A stretch of DNA of 64,000 nt from Tubulanus polymorphus. Taxonomy: Eukaryota; Nemertea; Palaeonemertea; Tubulaniformes; Tubulanidae. The position numbers were made by a program, and so were the translations under genes. Below are positions 35,211 through 45,389 of this stretch, piece after piece. Location: NCBI RefSeq assembly GCF_964204645.1, contig NC_134033.1, forward strand, positions 3,531,631-3,595,630. The letters are read 5' to 3'. The first letter of the stretch is position 1. The number at the start of each line of letters is the position of its first letter. Under the pieces are notes generated by a model. That model was given only the letters and a program-made list of their open reading frames with translations, did no database searches and was not told where the DNA came from.

Positions 35211-38200
35211 ATGTTCGGTCTAAGCATAATCGTGTCGTCCGCTTTGCTTTGCGTGGGACATTCTCTGCCAATAGGTAAGATTTCTTATCAAAAATCTTTT
35301 TTATTTCCGATCGAAAATATTGCACATATTTTTCTTACAAAACATTATTCAATACGTTTTTCGGACCCGTTTGTTAGAGAACTTTTTACTTCGATATTAT
35401 CATAATTATATATTTTTCTACTTCGCTATTGTTATAATCAGACTCCTTTGTGTTCCTACAAATATAAAGAGCTTAACTACTAAAAGTTGAATTATTTGAA
35501 GGAACAGATTTCCAGGTCTCCTACAGGTTCCACTCTATATAGAACTATCAGTTATAACTTTGACGAAGCTATTTTCGGTCCTATTCGTGAAAAACGTTCG
35601 ACGTCGGAAATCCGGAACAGAGCGAAGAGAGTGATACTTAACTAACAGCTTGGAATACCCAAAACTGGACTAACTTTATTTTACACGAAAACTATTTAAT
35701 ATATACATTGAGATACGAGACAGGCGTTGACATGTAAAAAGATACAAAAACATAGGTGACGAGTAGTGACATGTCAGTGAGACAAACACAATTAACGCAT
35801 TAGACACAGATCAACTGTCTCAAGAAACAACGAGCTATTACACGTAGACATTTAAAGATTAAAGAAATATACAATATAGATTTTCAGATTACAGATTTTC
35901 TGGTCTCCAGAAGTTCGTCGTAACGAGGTTCCGCTCTATATAGAACTGTCGGTTTAAACAAACACACTTTCTGATACCAGAAGTTCGTTGTAACGAGGTT
36001 TCGCGGTATATAGGACTATCGGTTACAACGAATGGATTTTATTCTGATCCCCATCACAAGGGCCCACGGTCGCGCAGTTATGAGTCGAGCCCATCAAGTA
36101 GGCTTTAATATGTTCTTTATTGTATCATAATGTTTATCAAAAGTATCATAATATTGACTACTCTAAACCCAGGTTATAGTAGTCAGTATATTGGTTATAG
36201 AAGCAGCTAAATAAGATTGGACTGAATCGATTAAGAGTCCATAATTGGTTATATGAGTTTAAACTGGTCTTAAGTTGTTAAATTAGCTATCGAACCAAAA
36301 TGAGCTTAGACTGATCTGACGTTGTTGTTAGATTTCCATGGAATCAAAAAGAGTTGACACTGGGCCCAGTTTCACGAAAAAGTTAAAGCTTAAAACGGTT
36401 AAGTTTGAATTGTTGTCCTCATTGAAAACATGAAGTAACCAATAGCAATTACACCAAAAAATTGACTTAAACTCTTAAGTGAAACTGGGCCCAGGTCTTA
36501 AAATCGAAGCCATGACTGTGTAAGAGGCCGCTCTCTGATGAAGCTCATTGTTTAATAGATCACATCTCATCCACAGATACGGCATGCGCCTCAGGAGGCC
36601 GGCTGAAGTGGAACATCATCCCTGGTTTTGCTCTTGCCGGCTTCAACGATGACTATATCGGTCGAATGAGTGAACTCGAATGTCTGAAATCTTGCGCCAA
36701 TTTCACTAAATTCCTATGTCGTTCTGCCGACTACGACATGCGATATCGGGAATGTTGGATCCAATCAGAAAGTCGATTTACTTTTCCTGAGAAATACCAG
36801 AATTTCACCGGACTAAACATGATCGACTGGCAATGTGAAACGATCAACTCATTGTGTAAGTAAAGTGTGGGTCACGGATCACCCCTCCCAACAGGGATTC
36901 GAACCTGATGACAACCCTGCCATGCTTGATCGGGTGCGCAGGTACATGCGTAGGTTTGCCGCGAGGCACCAATCAGATTGCCCGTTGTGTAATCGCTGAG
37001 GCAAATCTCAGGGAAGAACTATAAATTGGAAAACCCGAGCTAAAATAAAATATGATTTCTGAGAAGCTTAACAGGAAATTATTAGATTTAATGCTTCTAT
37101 AACTTGTAATATAAATGAAGAAATCCCACACTTCGAATTAAATTATACCGATAGAATTTATTATTATGAAACCACAACGTTTCGGCTGTTGACTTACAGC
37201 CATCATCAGGTGGAATGACCAGAAAAACAAGTGACAAAGTACATGAACTCGCAGGAACGAAAATAGAAGCAACGTGTCAGAACTAAAGATGAACAAACCA
37301 AGCAATAAAAACATCAAGGGGTACCGTGGAAACCACAGCAATTCTAAACAGTTCACAGTAAATACAATTTATGTGACTAAGTGAAGTGGTCTGAAGAGGA
37401 TGGAGATAACAGAGTGACGCATAGTGACATTAACCAAAATCTAATTGAGAGTTGATGTGTCTAGATAATAACTGGTTATGTGGAGAAAAAAACCAGTATT
37501 TAAGTTAGTAGATAAATTGGATTTTGAAAGTTTGCATACCAAAAAGCCTGAGAGTGGGATAGTCTTTACAACCAATCACCAATTTGACAGAATTCGAAAC
37601 TTATTTATCCTTGCAAATACATTCATAAGAGACACATAGTAGAATCAGCCCTAATATGTAAAGTTTCAACTTTCCAATATATCTACTATAACTTGAATAC
37701 TGGTTTTTCTCCACATAACCAGTTATTATCTAGACAAATCAACGCTTTCTTAGATTTTGGTTAATGTCACTATGAGTCGCTTTGATATCTCCATCCTCTT
37801 CCAGTCCACTTCACGGAAGTTACATAAATTGTATTTACTGTGAACTGTTTAGAATTGCTGTGGTTTCTACGGTACCCGTTTTTATTGCTTGTTCGTCTTT
37901 AGCTCTGACACATTGCTTCTATTTTCGATCCTGCGAGTTCATATACTTTGTCACTTGTTTTTCTGGTCATTCCACCTGACGATGGCTGTCAGTTAACAGC
38001 CGAAACGTTGTAATTTCAAAATAATAAATTCTATCAGTACAATACAATTCGATGTGTGGGATTTCTTCATTTATCTACAGTGTACACGGATCACGACTAA
38101 CTTGTAATATATCCACTAGACTCTCTATTCGCCATCTTTGATTAAGCCACACGTGCCGTAATATTAAAGAGATATGAAATTCTTTTGTCCAGTTAAAAAA

Positions 38201-39733
38201 TCTTGTAACGATTAAGAGAAATGACCGTGAAGTGTCCAATTACGCGCACTCCCCGGGGATCGAACCCGGGTCTCGTACGCGCAGAAAGACCACTACATCT
38301 AGTCCGCTTGGCCAGTGGTTATACAGCTTGCCATTAATGCGTAACTATTTCACGTCGTTTAATGGATTTTTTCACGTTTAATTACATTAAGAACTCTACT
38401 TAATTATTCAGAAAAAATAAAAGGCTAATCCGTTCAGAAGGTACAACCACTTAGACAGAAATAGACGCGCTCGCGGTCTTTGAAGTGATTGCATTAAAAA
38501 TGTGGCTTTTTCTATACAAGGACATCTTACGGGGGCACGGATCGTGATTATACCGGTTTATCGGGGGCTATTGTCATCAGTTACAAGGCAAAATAAAAAT
38601 GATCCGTTTTCAGAAAAAAAAACCCTGGCCGCGGTTTTATCGACCGGTACGTGTTACCTTTACTTAACCCGGGGGCTAACTAAATTGAAATAAGTTAGCC
38701 CCGGGTAAAAGGTAATACCAGTCTGTAAAATTAGCCCCTAGTGTTAACTGGGGCCGGGAGGATGGCGGTATATCGGGGTTTGGTTGTATTTTCTGAGATA
38801 CTCCATTGAGACTTAGATTGGCTATAGAACTAAAATGGTCGACGGGAGGCGGATCCAGGAGGATTTGTGAGACGTTTACCAGTCCATGAAATGTTTTTTG
38901 AGTGCCCATTTTCAATTTGTCAATAAGTTTTTGGAAGTCAAAGTGTTTTTTTGGGTGTGACAAGTTCTTAAATATTGGCCTCTAGATCCACCCCTGCACC
39001 TAAGTGCACAGTAGTGACCAGGGGCCAGTTGCACAGTCGGGACTTATATCCAAAAATGGCCTTAACTCTTAAGACTGGTCTCAGGTTGTTAGATTGGCTA
39101 TAGAACTAAGTTGGTCTAAGACTGGTCCTAAGTCTAAGCCATGACTATGGAACCGGCCCCTGAGTCCAAAAGTGGTCTTAAATCATAAGACTGGTCTTAA
39201 GTTGTTATATTGACTATGGAACTTTGGTCTTAGACCGGTCTCAGTTCTAAGCCATGTGCAACCGGCCCCTGGTGTAAGACTGACTCAAGGGGTCGGTTGC
39301 ATAGTCATGGCTTATACTTAAAACCAGTCTAAGACCAACTTAGTTCTATAGCCAATCTAACAAGTTAAGACCAGTCTTAAGATTTAAGACCATATTTGGA
39401 CTTAAGTCTATGGAACCGGCCCCAGGGCCTTAAACAGCCTCAAAAATATAGAAATTCTTTTTTCCATTTTCTGTAGATTTCAACGAGCATCAAGTTAGGC
39501 AAATTCCATCGCCAGATGTCGCTGAAGTCGGGCCTATGACGTCAGGCACTGAATTAGAATGCGCGTTGGCGTGTCTGGCCAATCTGAGATGCGATCTGAT
39601 CGTCTTCAAACCGATATCGTCGGCTGCTGGGGGAAACTGTCGTCTGTACAACAGCATCATGATATCAGCTACAGAATGGCAGCCGGCAACAGACGAACTC
39701 GTCTTCAAGGACGAATCTAGAATCAACTTCTAA
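35211..39733 (+). CDS. Secreted two-PAN/apple-like protein, copy 2
   Basis: Exons 35211-35274, 36577-36855 and 39477-39733, phase 1 introns as in copy 1; 199 residues. Leader MFGLSIIVSSALLCVGHSLP differs from copy 1, while all module cysteines are kept. Exon 2 differs at SADYDMRYREC and FTGLNMIDW, exon 3 at KPISSAAGGNCR and ISATEWQPA. The about 50 bp before the ATG are similar in both copies. Divergent from receptor copy 2. Coding divergence is much greater than in the receptor copies, without frame damage, which suggests retained function. Confidence 0.8.
36362..36492. mobile_element. MITE with GGGCCCAGTTTCAC ends
   Basis: GGGCCCAGTTTCAC at the left and its exact complement GTGAAACTGGGCCC at the right, 131 bp, in intron 1 of PAN copy 2. 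Absent at the matching place in unit 1 (about 12765). Confidence 0.8.
36885..37050 (-). mobile_element. tRNA-derived SINE relic, unit 2
   Basis: Counterpart of 13150-13345, with GGGATTCGAACC (B box on the reverse strand) and GGTGCGCAGGTACATGCG. Confidence 0.6.
37171..37213 (-). ncRNA. Hammerhead-like motif, left arm
   Basis: Reverse strand reads CCACCTGATGATGGCTG, an 8-base loop, CAGCCGAAACGTTG. CTGATGA and GAAAC are the conserved hammerhead boxes around stem II. One unpaired U separates box and stem, and stem I/III and a cleavage site could not be fixed by eye, so activity is uncertain. Confidence 0.4.
37972..38011 (+). ncRNA. Hammerhead-like motif, right arm
   Basis: CCACCTGACGATGGCTG, loop, CAGCCGAAACGTTG; CTGACGA fits CUGANGA. 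Same caveats as the left arm. Confidence 0.4.
38235..38322 (-). mobile_element. tRNA-like sequence, unit 2
   Basis: Counterpart of 13520-13615 with better boxes: A box TGGCCAAGCGG and B box GGTTCGATCCC with a perfect T stem. The acceptor stem pairs over about four bases only. A pseudo-tRNA or SINE head. Confidence 0.5.
38625..38740. mobile_element. Palindromic MITE, unit 2
   Basis: Counterpart of 13905-14035; arms GGGGGCTAACT / AGTTAGCCCC around a short centre. Confidence 0.65.
39021..39423. mobile_element. Cluster of two full and one half Harbinger-type MITEs
   Basis: Full copies at about 39021-39160 (opposite orientation) and 39289-39423, with a partial copy at 39165-39270. All share GGGGCCGGTTGCATAGTC-type ends and TTAAGACCAGTC interiors. 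They lie in intron 2 of PAN copy 2. Confidence 0.75.
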
Positions 39734-39976
39734 ATAGGCAGCTTCTAAATCAGGGGAATACAGATTTATTTTTCTCTGTGTCGAAAATCAGGGAATGCTC
39801 TTTTAAAATCATATTTCAAATTAATCAGGGTAAAGTCTGGGAATTTGGTAAGAAGGTCTGATATTACAGGGAGCGGTCTCTTTTTGTTGTAATTTGTGTA
39901 GTGCATCACATATCAGTAAACATAATAAGTAATCACCGAATAAGTTAAAACTTAAACCCTACACATATGCATGTGT

Positions 39977-40290
39977 TTATTTTTATAATGGTTGGTCCTA
40001 TTTTTAATTGTGAAAATGCCAATGACCATAAAGAATTGATAGCCTTTAAATTGTTTACAACACGCTTTAAAAGATGGGATGATTGTAAATTTGGGAAATT
40101 AGTTCCTTGAATGTAATGAGTTTGCCATAGTCCTTCAATTAGTTGATATTGTAAGTTATACCCCAGGTAAATATTCCCTGTTAAAACCTACGAGGTATAA
40201 ATCGCTCCACCCCTTGGGAAAAGGTGAAATATCCGAATCGGATCAAACTCACAGTAATTAATACAAATGTGCACAAAAACAAAGAACACA
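39977..40290. other. Right edge of unit 2 and unassigned sequence
   Basis: The first about 40 bases are a diverged copy of the unit start (GGTCCTATTTTTAATTGTG against GGTCGTATTTTTAATTATT). The rest has no recognisable gene. Confidence 0.5.
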
Positions 40291-40694
40291 ATGGGGTACC
40301 CACAAAACCAGCTTTCCCGCCAGATGGCGTGACAAGCAGTCACACATTTAAACTGCACGGACGTACTTTCGGCGCGCTCCTGAGAATATCAATCGACGAG
40401 GTAAATTTTCAGATTCTAATTGAAAAAATCATAAAACAAGGAAACTTTCTAACCTTGTGATAATATACTGAGATATAATATAGTTATAACTGTTGTTCTG
40501 AGAATTTGCTACCGATCCGTCAGCTGATAACCGACACGACTTTTGAACACCGCGCGTAGCCACCGTAGATTACATTAATTGTGACTTAGCTCCAACCTTT
40601 GCCGCCAGATAAATTTCAAATACTTGAACATTCACATATTCCTTTCTTTTTTTACTTCCAAATACAAAATCCGTACCTGTGAGAACTGGAGAAA

Positions 40695-41528
40695 ATGGCT
40701 GGCAGGCAGAGCACTTCACCCCCGAGGAAACAACCTAAAACCAGTGGAACATCAAGAACGAATCAGAATCGGCAGCCGCAGCTAATACCAATCTCGGACA
40801 AGCAGCTACAACAAATTCTGGAACAGAAGATACCGACGGAGAAAACGGCATCGCGCGAGGACAGTGGAATATCAACGAAACTTGACGCGATTCTGTCTCA
40901 ACTCGGGAAATTAGAACTCTTAGACGATTTACAGAAAGATATGAGCGAAGTTAAGCAGTCGCTAGAGTTCTGCCACCAAGACGTTCTGCAATTGAAAAGC
41001 GAAAACACGGTGCTTAAGAATAGAGTGAAAGAACTAGAGCAAATCGTAGCGAACCAGGAGACCATCGTCAAATCAGACCACGAACTCTTGCTCGACCAGC
41101 AATGGCGCAGTATGCGGGATAATTTGATTTTTTACGGCGTTGGAGAATCCGATGGTGAAGATACAGAAAATATGGTGCGAGAATTCTGTATTCACGATCT
41201 AAAGCTAGCAAAAGAATCTGTCGAGGCTATCGAGTTTGCGCGTGTCCACCGTTTAGGAAAAAGAAAGAGCGATCAAAAAAAACCGCGTGCGATAGTGGCG
41301 AAGTTCGAACATTTTAAGGACAGAGAATTAGTGCGCTCTGTCGCGAGGAATCTAGCCGGTACTTCGTTAGGCTTGAGCGAGCAAGTTCCAGAAGAGTGGG
41401 CCGCACGTAGACGCGACCTGTTACCGGAACTGAGGGCTGCGAAAGCCAGCGGAAAACACGCGTTTTTCGCCAGGGACAAACTTGTTATCCGAGATCGCCG
41501 GGAACGTGCTGCCATGGATAGCAGCTAG
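40695..41528 (+). CDS. LINE ORF1 protein, RNA-binding chaperone-like
   Basis: 277 residues. Residues 1-50 are basic and proline/glutamine-rich; about 65-140 form a coiled coil (LKSENTVLKNRVKELEQIV); about 140-210 resemble the RRM of L1-type ORF1 proteins (MRDNLIFYGVGESDGED, RVHRLGKRK); then a basic C-terminal domain (KHAFFARDKLVIRDRRER). It likely binds LINE RNA as a trimer. It ends in TAG, and the same frame stays open after that stop into ORF2. Confidence 0.85.
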   Translation: MAGRQSTSPPRKQPKTSGTSRTNQNRQPQLIPISDKQLQQILEQKIPTEKTASREDSGISTKLDAILSQLGKLELLDDLQKDMSEVKQSLEFCHQDVLQLKSENTVLKNRVKELEQIVANQETIVKSDHELLLDQQWRSMRDNLIFYGVGESDGEDTENMVREFCIHDLKLAKESVEAIEFARVHRLGKRKSDQKKPRAIVAKFEHFKDRELVRSVARNLAGTSLGLSEQVPEEWAARRRDLLPELRAAKASGKHAFFARDKLVIRDRRERAAMDSS

Positions 41529-44500
41529 GATGCAGCGGAGGGTTTTATACGTGTTGAGTATATCGATCGGACGGTGATTTTTGCGAAGGGTCGATGCTAT
41601 GCGCTAGACTTTGTGAATAGTTTTGCTCTTTTTGGCAACAATCCTGATGTAAATAGCAAAAATGACGAGTTAAATAATGAAATAAGCGAGTCTGTTGTAA
41701 ATAATGGAAGAATAGAGTTTGATGTATATAATGAAAGGTGCAGTTTTGATGTAAATAACGAAAGAAGAGAGTTTGATGTAAATAATGAAATGAGCAGTTT
41801 TGATGTATATGATGGAGTAAATAAAAATGTTGTCCCTGTTGTAAATATAAAAAAAACTAATTTGGATACTGATAACCTTAATTTTAATGAAGACAATGAA
41901 GTAGGCGTAGGTGATGAACAGTCGATTAAAGATATTAAATTTGTAAGTCTCAATATTTGCGGTATTAATAGTAAACTCGGTGTCCCTGAATTTGATGATT
42001 TTATTAGTAGCTATGATTTTGTATGTTTAACTGAAACCCACCTCGACGATGTCGATGGAAATCTAACCAATGATTTACCCGGTTCGTATGTGTCACATTT
42101 TAAAAACAGGAAAATAATTTCGAAAAGGAGTTCAGGTGGAATCGGTATAATTTATAAGAGTTGTTTAGATAGTAAGATTGAACCATTATCAACTGATTGC
42201 CCTTTTGTATCCTGGTACTGCTTAGATAAAAGTTTGTTTAACTTCGACAAAAATGTACTCTTAGGTGTAGTTTATATTCCCCCTGAAACAAGTAAATATT
42301 ATTCGAATAGAGCAATTAATGAAATAGAGTTAGAATTATTACAGCTAAAGATTGAAAATGATTTTAATGTACTAATTACGGGTGACTTTAATGCTCACAC
42401 TTCGTGTATACCAGATTTTATAGAGCCTGATAATCAGATAATAGACGATAATTTACACCCCACTGTTGATTCACAGCTTTTATTTAGCTTAGACATTCCG
42501 ACTGTAAGAAATAATCAGGACAAAAGAACGAATAACACAGGCTATCAGTTAATTGATTTCTGTAAGAATCATTCATTAATTATACTCAATGGCAGATGTG
42601 GCGGGGACCAGTCTGGTGATTATACTTTTAAGGGAACTAGTGTTATTGATTACTTTGTATGCGATATTGACCTGTTTGAATATGTTTGCGACTTTCAGAT
42701 AATGCCTTTTGAACCGCTATTGTCTGATGGACATAACTCTCTTAGGCTTTGTTTAAGCAGAAATTCTAGGGACACTATTATTGCTGATAATGCTAACAAT
42801 GAGCAGGTAAATGGAAAGCCATCAATTAGATGGGACAATAGTAGATCAGATCAGTTTTTCGCGACAGTAGAATCAAGATTATATGACATTGGCCTCAATG
42901 ATTCACTTATGGATGGATTGCAGGACCCAGGTAGTCAGTCTCTAAACAAAGTAAACGAACTCACTGATAGATTTGTATCTTCCCTGGTGTTAAGTGCCGA
43001 AGAATGTAACTTGGTGCTCAATAGGAAAAATAGAAGACGTAGAAGCCCGGTTCATAACAAGTGGTTCAATCGTAGCTGTAGGGATGCGCGTAAAGATTAT
43101 AATTATAATAAAAACAGATATAGAGGCTGCCCCACCCCTTCTAACTTTGATGCTTTCAAGAACTCGTCAAAGAAATATAAAAAAATCATCCGGGAAAGTA
43201 AGAGAAAACAGAAGGAAACTTTTATTAAAGAACTACGAGATTGTGAAGTCAATAACCCGAAAAAGTATTGGGCTATGCTTAATTCTGCAACTTATGCAAA
43301 AACTAAGGACGCTAATATTGATATTGATATCTTTCTTGAACACTTTATGCAATTAAATGACTTAAATGGTGTAAACGAAGGGAACGATAATATTGAACAA
43401 CAGAATGATGATCCTCCTGTATATGACAACCATATTTTAAACTGCGACATAACAGCTGATGAAGTAATGAAAGCTATCTCATTGCTTAAGAACAATAAGG
43501 CACCTGGTATAGATGGAATCATTAATGAGTTATTAAAATTTAGTCGGTATCCGTGCTTAGTTAATATATTACGAAACCTGTTTAATTTAGTTCTTAAGAC
43601 TGGACATGTTCCGGAGACGTGGTCTATAGGGATAATTAAACCTGTTTTTAAAAAGAAAGGCGATCCCACTAATCCTGATAATTATAGAGGTATAACACTA
43701 GTTAGCTGTCTTGGTAAATTATTCACAAGTATCCTTAACCAAAGGCTGTCAACTTTTCTCGATTCAAACAATATAATTAGTGAAGCACAGGCCGGATTTA
43801 GACCAAAATATTCTACTACTGACCATATTTACGCGTTGAAAACAATCGTCGAATTGTACTTATGTCAAGGAAGAAGACTTTTTTGCGCCTTTGTAGATTT
43901 TAAGAAGGCTTTCGACTCGGTTTGCCGGGTTACATTATGGAGAAAATTGATAGAGAGTAGCATTACGGGGAATTTTTTGAACGTAGTTAAAAATATCTAT
44001 AATTCGGTGAAATCATGTGTTCAATTTAACGGAAACACATCACAGTATTTTGCTGCTGATAGAGGTTTAAGACAAGGTGAAAATTTATCACCTATCCTAT
44101 TTTCCTTATTCTTAAACGATATTGAAGACTTTTTTGCTACGCGCGGTAAACCAACTTTGTCGTATATTGAAAAGCTTAATGTGAATTGTGACCCAGAACT
44201 AGGGACTTTACTTAACTTATTCATTATCCTTTATGCGGATGACACAGTCATTCTTGCTGAAGATGAGGAATCTCTCCAGTCACATTTGGATACATTATTT
44301 GAATATTGCGCCGACAACGGCCTCACGGTGAATGTTGATAAAACTAAAATATTAGTCTTCGCTCGAAGTAAAAGTAGGATTAAGCGTATTTCGAAATTCA
44401 TGTTCGGTAATCAGGAGTTAGAGTTAGTTGAGGATTATGTGTATCTCGGAGTGAAATTCAATTGGAACGGTAGTTTCGCTAAAGCAAAAAAATTTCTCTA

Positions 44501-45389
44501 TGATAAAGCTATGAAAGCTATGTATTCTATTATTCAAAAGGGCAGACGTTTGAAACTTCCAGTAGATGTAATGTTTAAACTATTTGACATGTGCGTCGCT
44601 CCTATCGCGTTGTACGGTTGCGAAATCTGGGGATATGAAAACCTTGACTTATTAGAAAACCTCCACTGTTTATTTTGTAAAATTATCATGAAAGTTACAA
44701 AATATTCCCATAACCTTCAAGTATTAGCAGAGTTAGGACGTTATCCTATGTATATAAGCGTAAAGCGTAGAATGATTAATTTTTGGGTCAAAACGATAGA
44801 GTGCAAACAAAGTAAACTTAGTTCAATTCTCTATAAGATATCTTATAATTTATATCTGAATGATAGGTTTAAGAGCCCCTGGCTGTTATTTATTAAGAAG
44901 ACTTTTGATGACTGTGGCCTTTCGTATATATGGACACAACAATCTATGGTAAACTCTAGGACTTCTCCAAAACAATTACACCGTTTACTCCGTGATCAGC
45001 ATGTGCAAGAGACAGAATTTAGGCTAAATAATAACCCGTTATACATTAATTTTAGACAATATAAGAAGGATATCAAATTTGAAAACTATATAAATCGGCT
45101 TGATGACGACTTAGTGACCAGCTTATTCCAGTTCAGGATTGGTTCTTATCTCCTACCTGTAAATAAATTGTCAAATCTCCATCTACCGAGAACCGATAGA
45201 TTATGCCCCACCTGTAACGTTTTAGGCGACGAACTACATTTCATTTTTGACTGTAAATTACTTACCGTATTCCGTGAAAGCTACCTAAATTCAAATACCT
45301 TTCGGAATCTTGATGTTTTAAAAAATCCAACTTTTAAACTTGCTAAATTTATCAAATTAGGTCTGGATGTATATAGATCCCTCCGGTAG
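41529..45389 (+). CDS. LINE ORF2: EEP endonuclease and reverse transcriptase
   Basis: Open in the same frame as ORF1 directly after its TAG. No in-frame ATG occurs before 41790, so it is read by readthrough, by re-initiation at a non-ATG codon, or from 41790. It begins with an Asn-rich linker that includes four to five 9-residue repeats ending in FDV. EEP endonuclease motifs follow: SLNICGIN, CLTETHLDD, VVYIPPE, ITGDFNAHT, SDGHNSL. Reverse transcriptase motifs: APGIDGI, NYRGITLVSCLGKLF, AFVDFKKAFDSV, LRQGENLSPILFSLFLND and LYADDTVIL. Near the C-terminus is a C-x2-C-x8-H-x4-C knuckle (CPTCNVLGDELHFIFDC). About 1286 codons after the TAG. Carries out target-primed reverse transcription. Confidence 0.9.
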   Translation, partial: DAAEGFIRVEYIDRTVIFAKGRCYALDFVNSFALFGNNPDVNSKNDELNNEISESVVNNGRIEFDVYNERCSFDVNNERREFDVNNEMSSFDVYDGVNKNVVPVVNIKKTNLDTDNLNFNEDNEVGVGDEQSIKDIKFVSLNICGINSKLGVPEFDDFISSYDFVCLTETHLDDVDGNLTNDLPGSYVSHFKNRKIISKRSSGGIGIIYKSCLDSKIEPLSTDCPFVSWYCLDKSLFNFDKNVLLGVVYIPPETSKYYSNRAINEIELELLQLKIENDFNVLITGDFNAHTSCIPDFIEPDNQIIDDNLHPTVDSQLLFSLDIPTVRNNQDKRTNNTGYQLIDFCKNHSLIILNGRCGGDQSGDYTFKGTSVIDYFVCDIDLFEYVCDFQIMPFEPLLSDGHNSLRLCLSRNSRDTIIADNANNEQVNGKPSIRWDNSRSDQFFATVESRLYDIGLNDSLMDGLQDPGSQSLNKVNELTDRFVSSLVLSAEECNLVLNRKNRRRRSPVHNKWFNRSCRDARKDYNYNKNRYRGCPTPSNFDAFKNSSKKYKKIIRESKRKQKETFIKELRDCEVNNPKKYWAMLNSATYAKTKDANIDIDIFLEHFMQLNDLNGVNEGNDNIEQQNDDPPVYDNHILNCDITADEVMKAISLLKNNKAPGIDGIINELLKFSRYPCLVNILRNLFNLVLKTGHVPETWSIGIIKPVFKKKGDPTNPDNYRGITLVSCLGKLFTSILNQRLSTFLDSNNIISEAQAGFRPKYSTTDHIYALKTIVELYLCQGRRLFCAFVDFKKAFDSVCRVTLWRKLIESSITGNFLNVVKNIYNSVKSCVQFNGNTSQYFAADRGLRQGENLSPILFSLFLNDIEDFFATRGKPTLSYIEKLNVNCDPELGTLLNLFIILYADDTVILAEDEESLQSHLDTLFEYCADNGLTVNVDKTKILVFARSKSRIKRISKFMFGNQELELVEDYVYLGVKFNWNGSFAKAKKFLYDKAMKAMYSIIQKGRRLKLPVDVMFKLFDMCVAPIALYGCEIWGYENLDLLENLHCLFCKIIMKVTKYSHNLQVLAELGRYPMYISVKRRMINFWVKTIECKQSKLSSILYKISYNLYLNDRFKSPWLLFIKKTFDDCGLSYIWTQQSMVNSRTSPKQLHRLLRDQHVQETEFRLNNNPLYINFRQYKKDIKFENYINRLDDDLVTSLFQFRIGSYLLPVNKLSNLHLPRTDRLCPTCNVLGDELHFIFDCKLLTVFRESYLNSNTFRNLDVLKNPTFKLAKFIKLGLDVYRSLR
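41695..41830 (+). repeat. 27-bp in-frame repeat in ORF2 linker
   Basis: Four to five 27-bp units encoding VNNGRIEFD, VYNERCSFD, VNNERREFD, VNNEMSSFD. The frame is preserved because the unit is nine codons. Confidence 0.85.

Larger units (their letters stand above)
37113..38098. mobile_element. Foldback element with about 390-bp inverted arms
   Basis: Flanked by AACTTGTAATAT at 37101-37112 and 38099-38110 (12 bp); unit 1 has one related copy (about 13396). The arms 37113-37500 and 37690-38075 are near-complementary over their whole length. Each arm carries CTGATGA or CTGACGA, a 5-bp stem (GGCTG/CAGCC) and GAAACG, resembling a hammerhead ribozyme core. This motif type is known from Penelope-like elements. 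No reverse transcriptase is present, so it may be a non-autonomous or deleted form. Confidence 0.75.
15128..39976. repeat. Tandem segmental unit 2
   Basis: Second copy of the receptor plus PAN unit, expanded to about 24.8 kb by the ISL2EU transposon (18988-24533), a 138-bp MITE, a 1.6-kb insertion (33477-35079), a foldback element (37113-38098) and longer minisatellites. Its right end at about 39977-40010 runs into a diverged copy of the unit start (compare TTTATTATTATGATGG at 15127 with TTTATTTTTATAATGG). The gene-free part 15128-16567 mirrors 1-1443. Confidence 0.9.

Noticed and set aside
41273-43669. Minus-strand and alternate-frame open stretches inside the LINE
   Set aside because: Shadows of ORF1 and ORF2, which carry recognisable domains.
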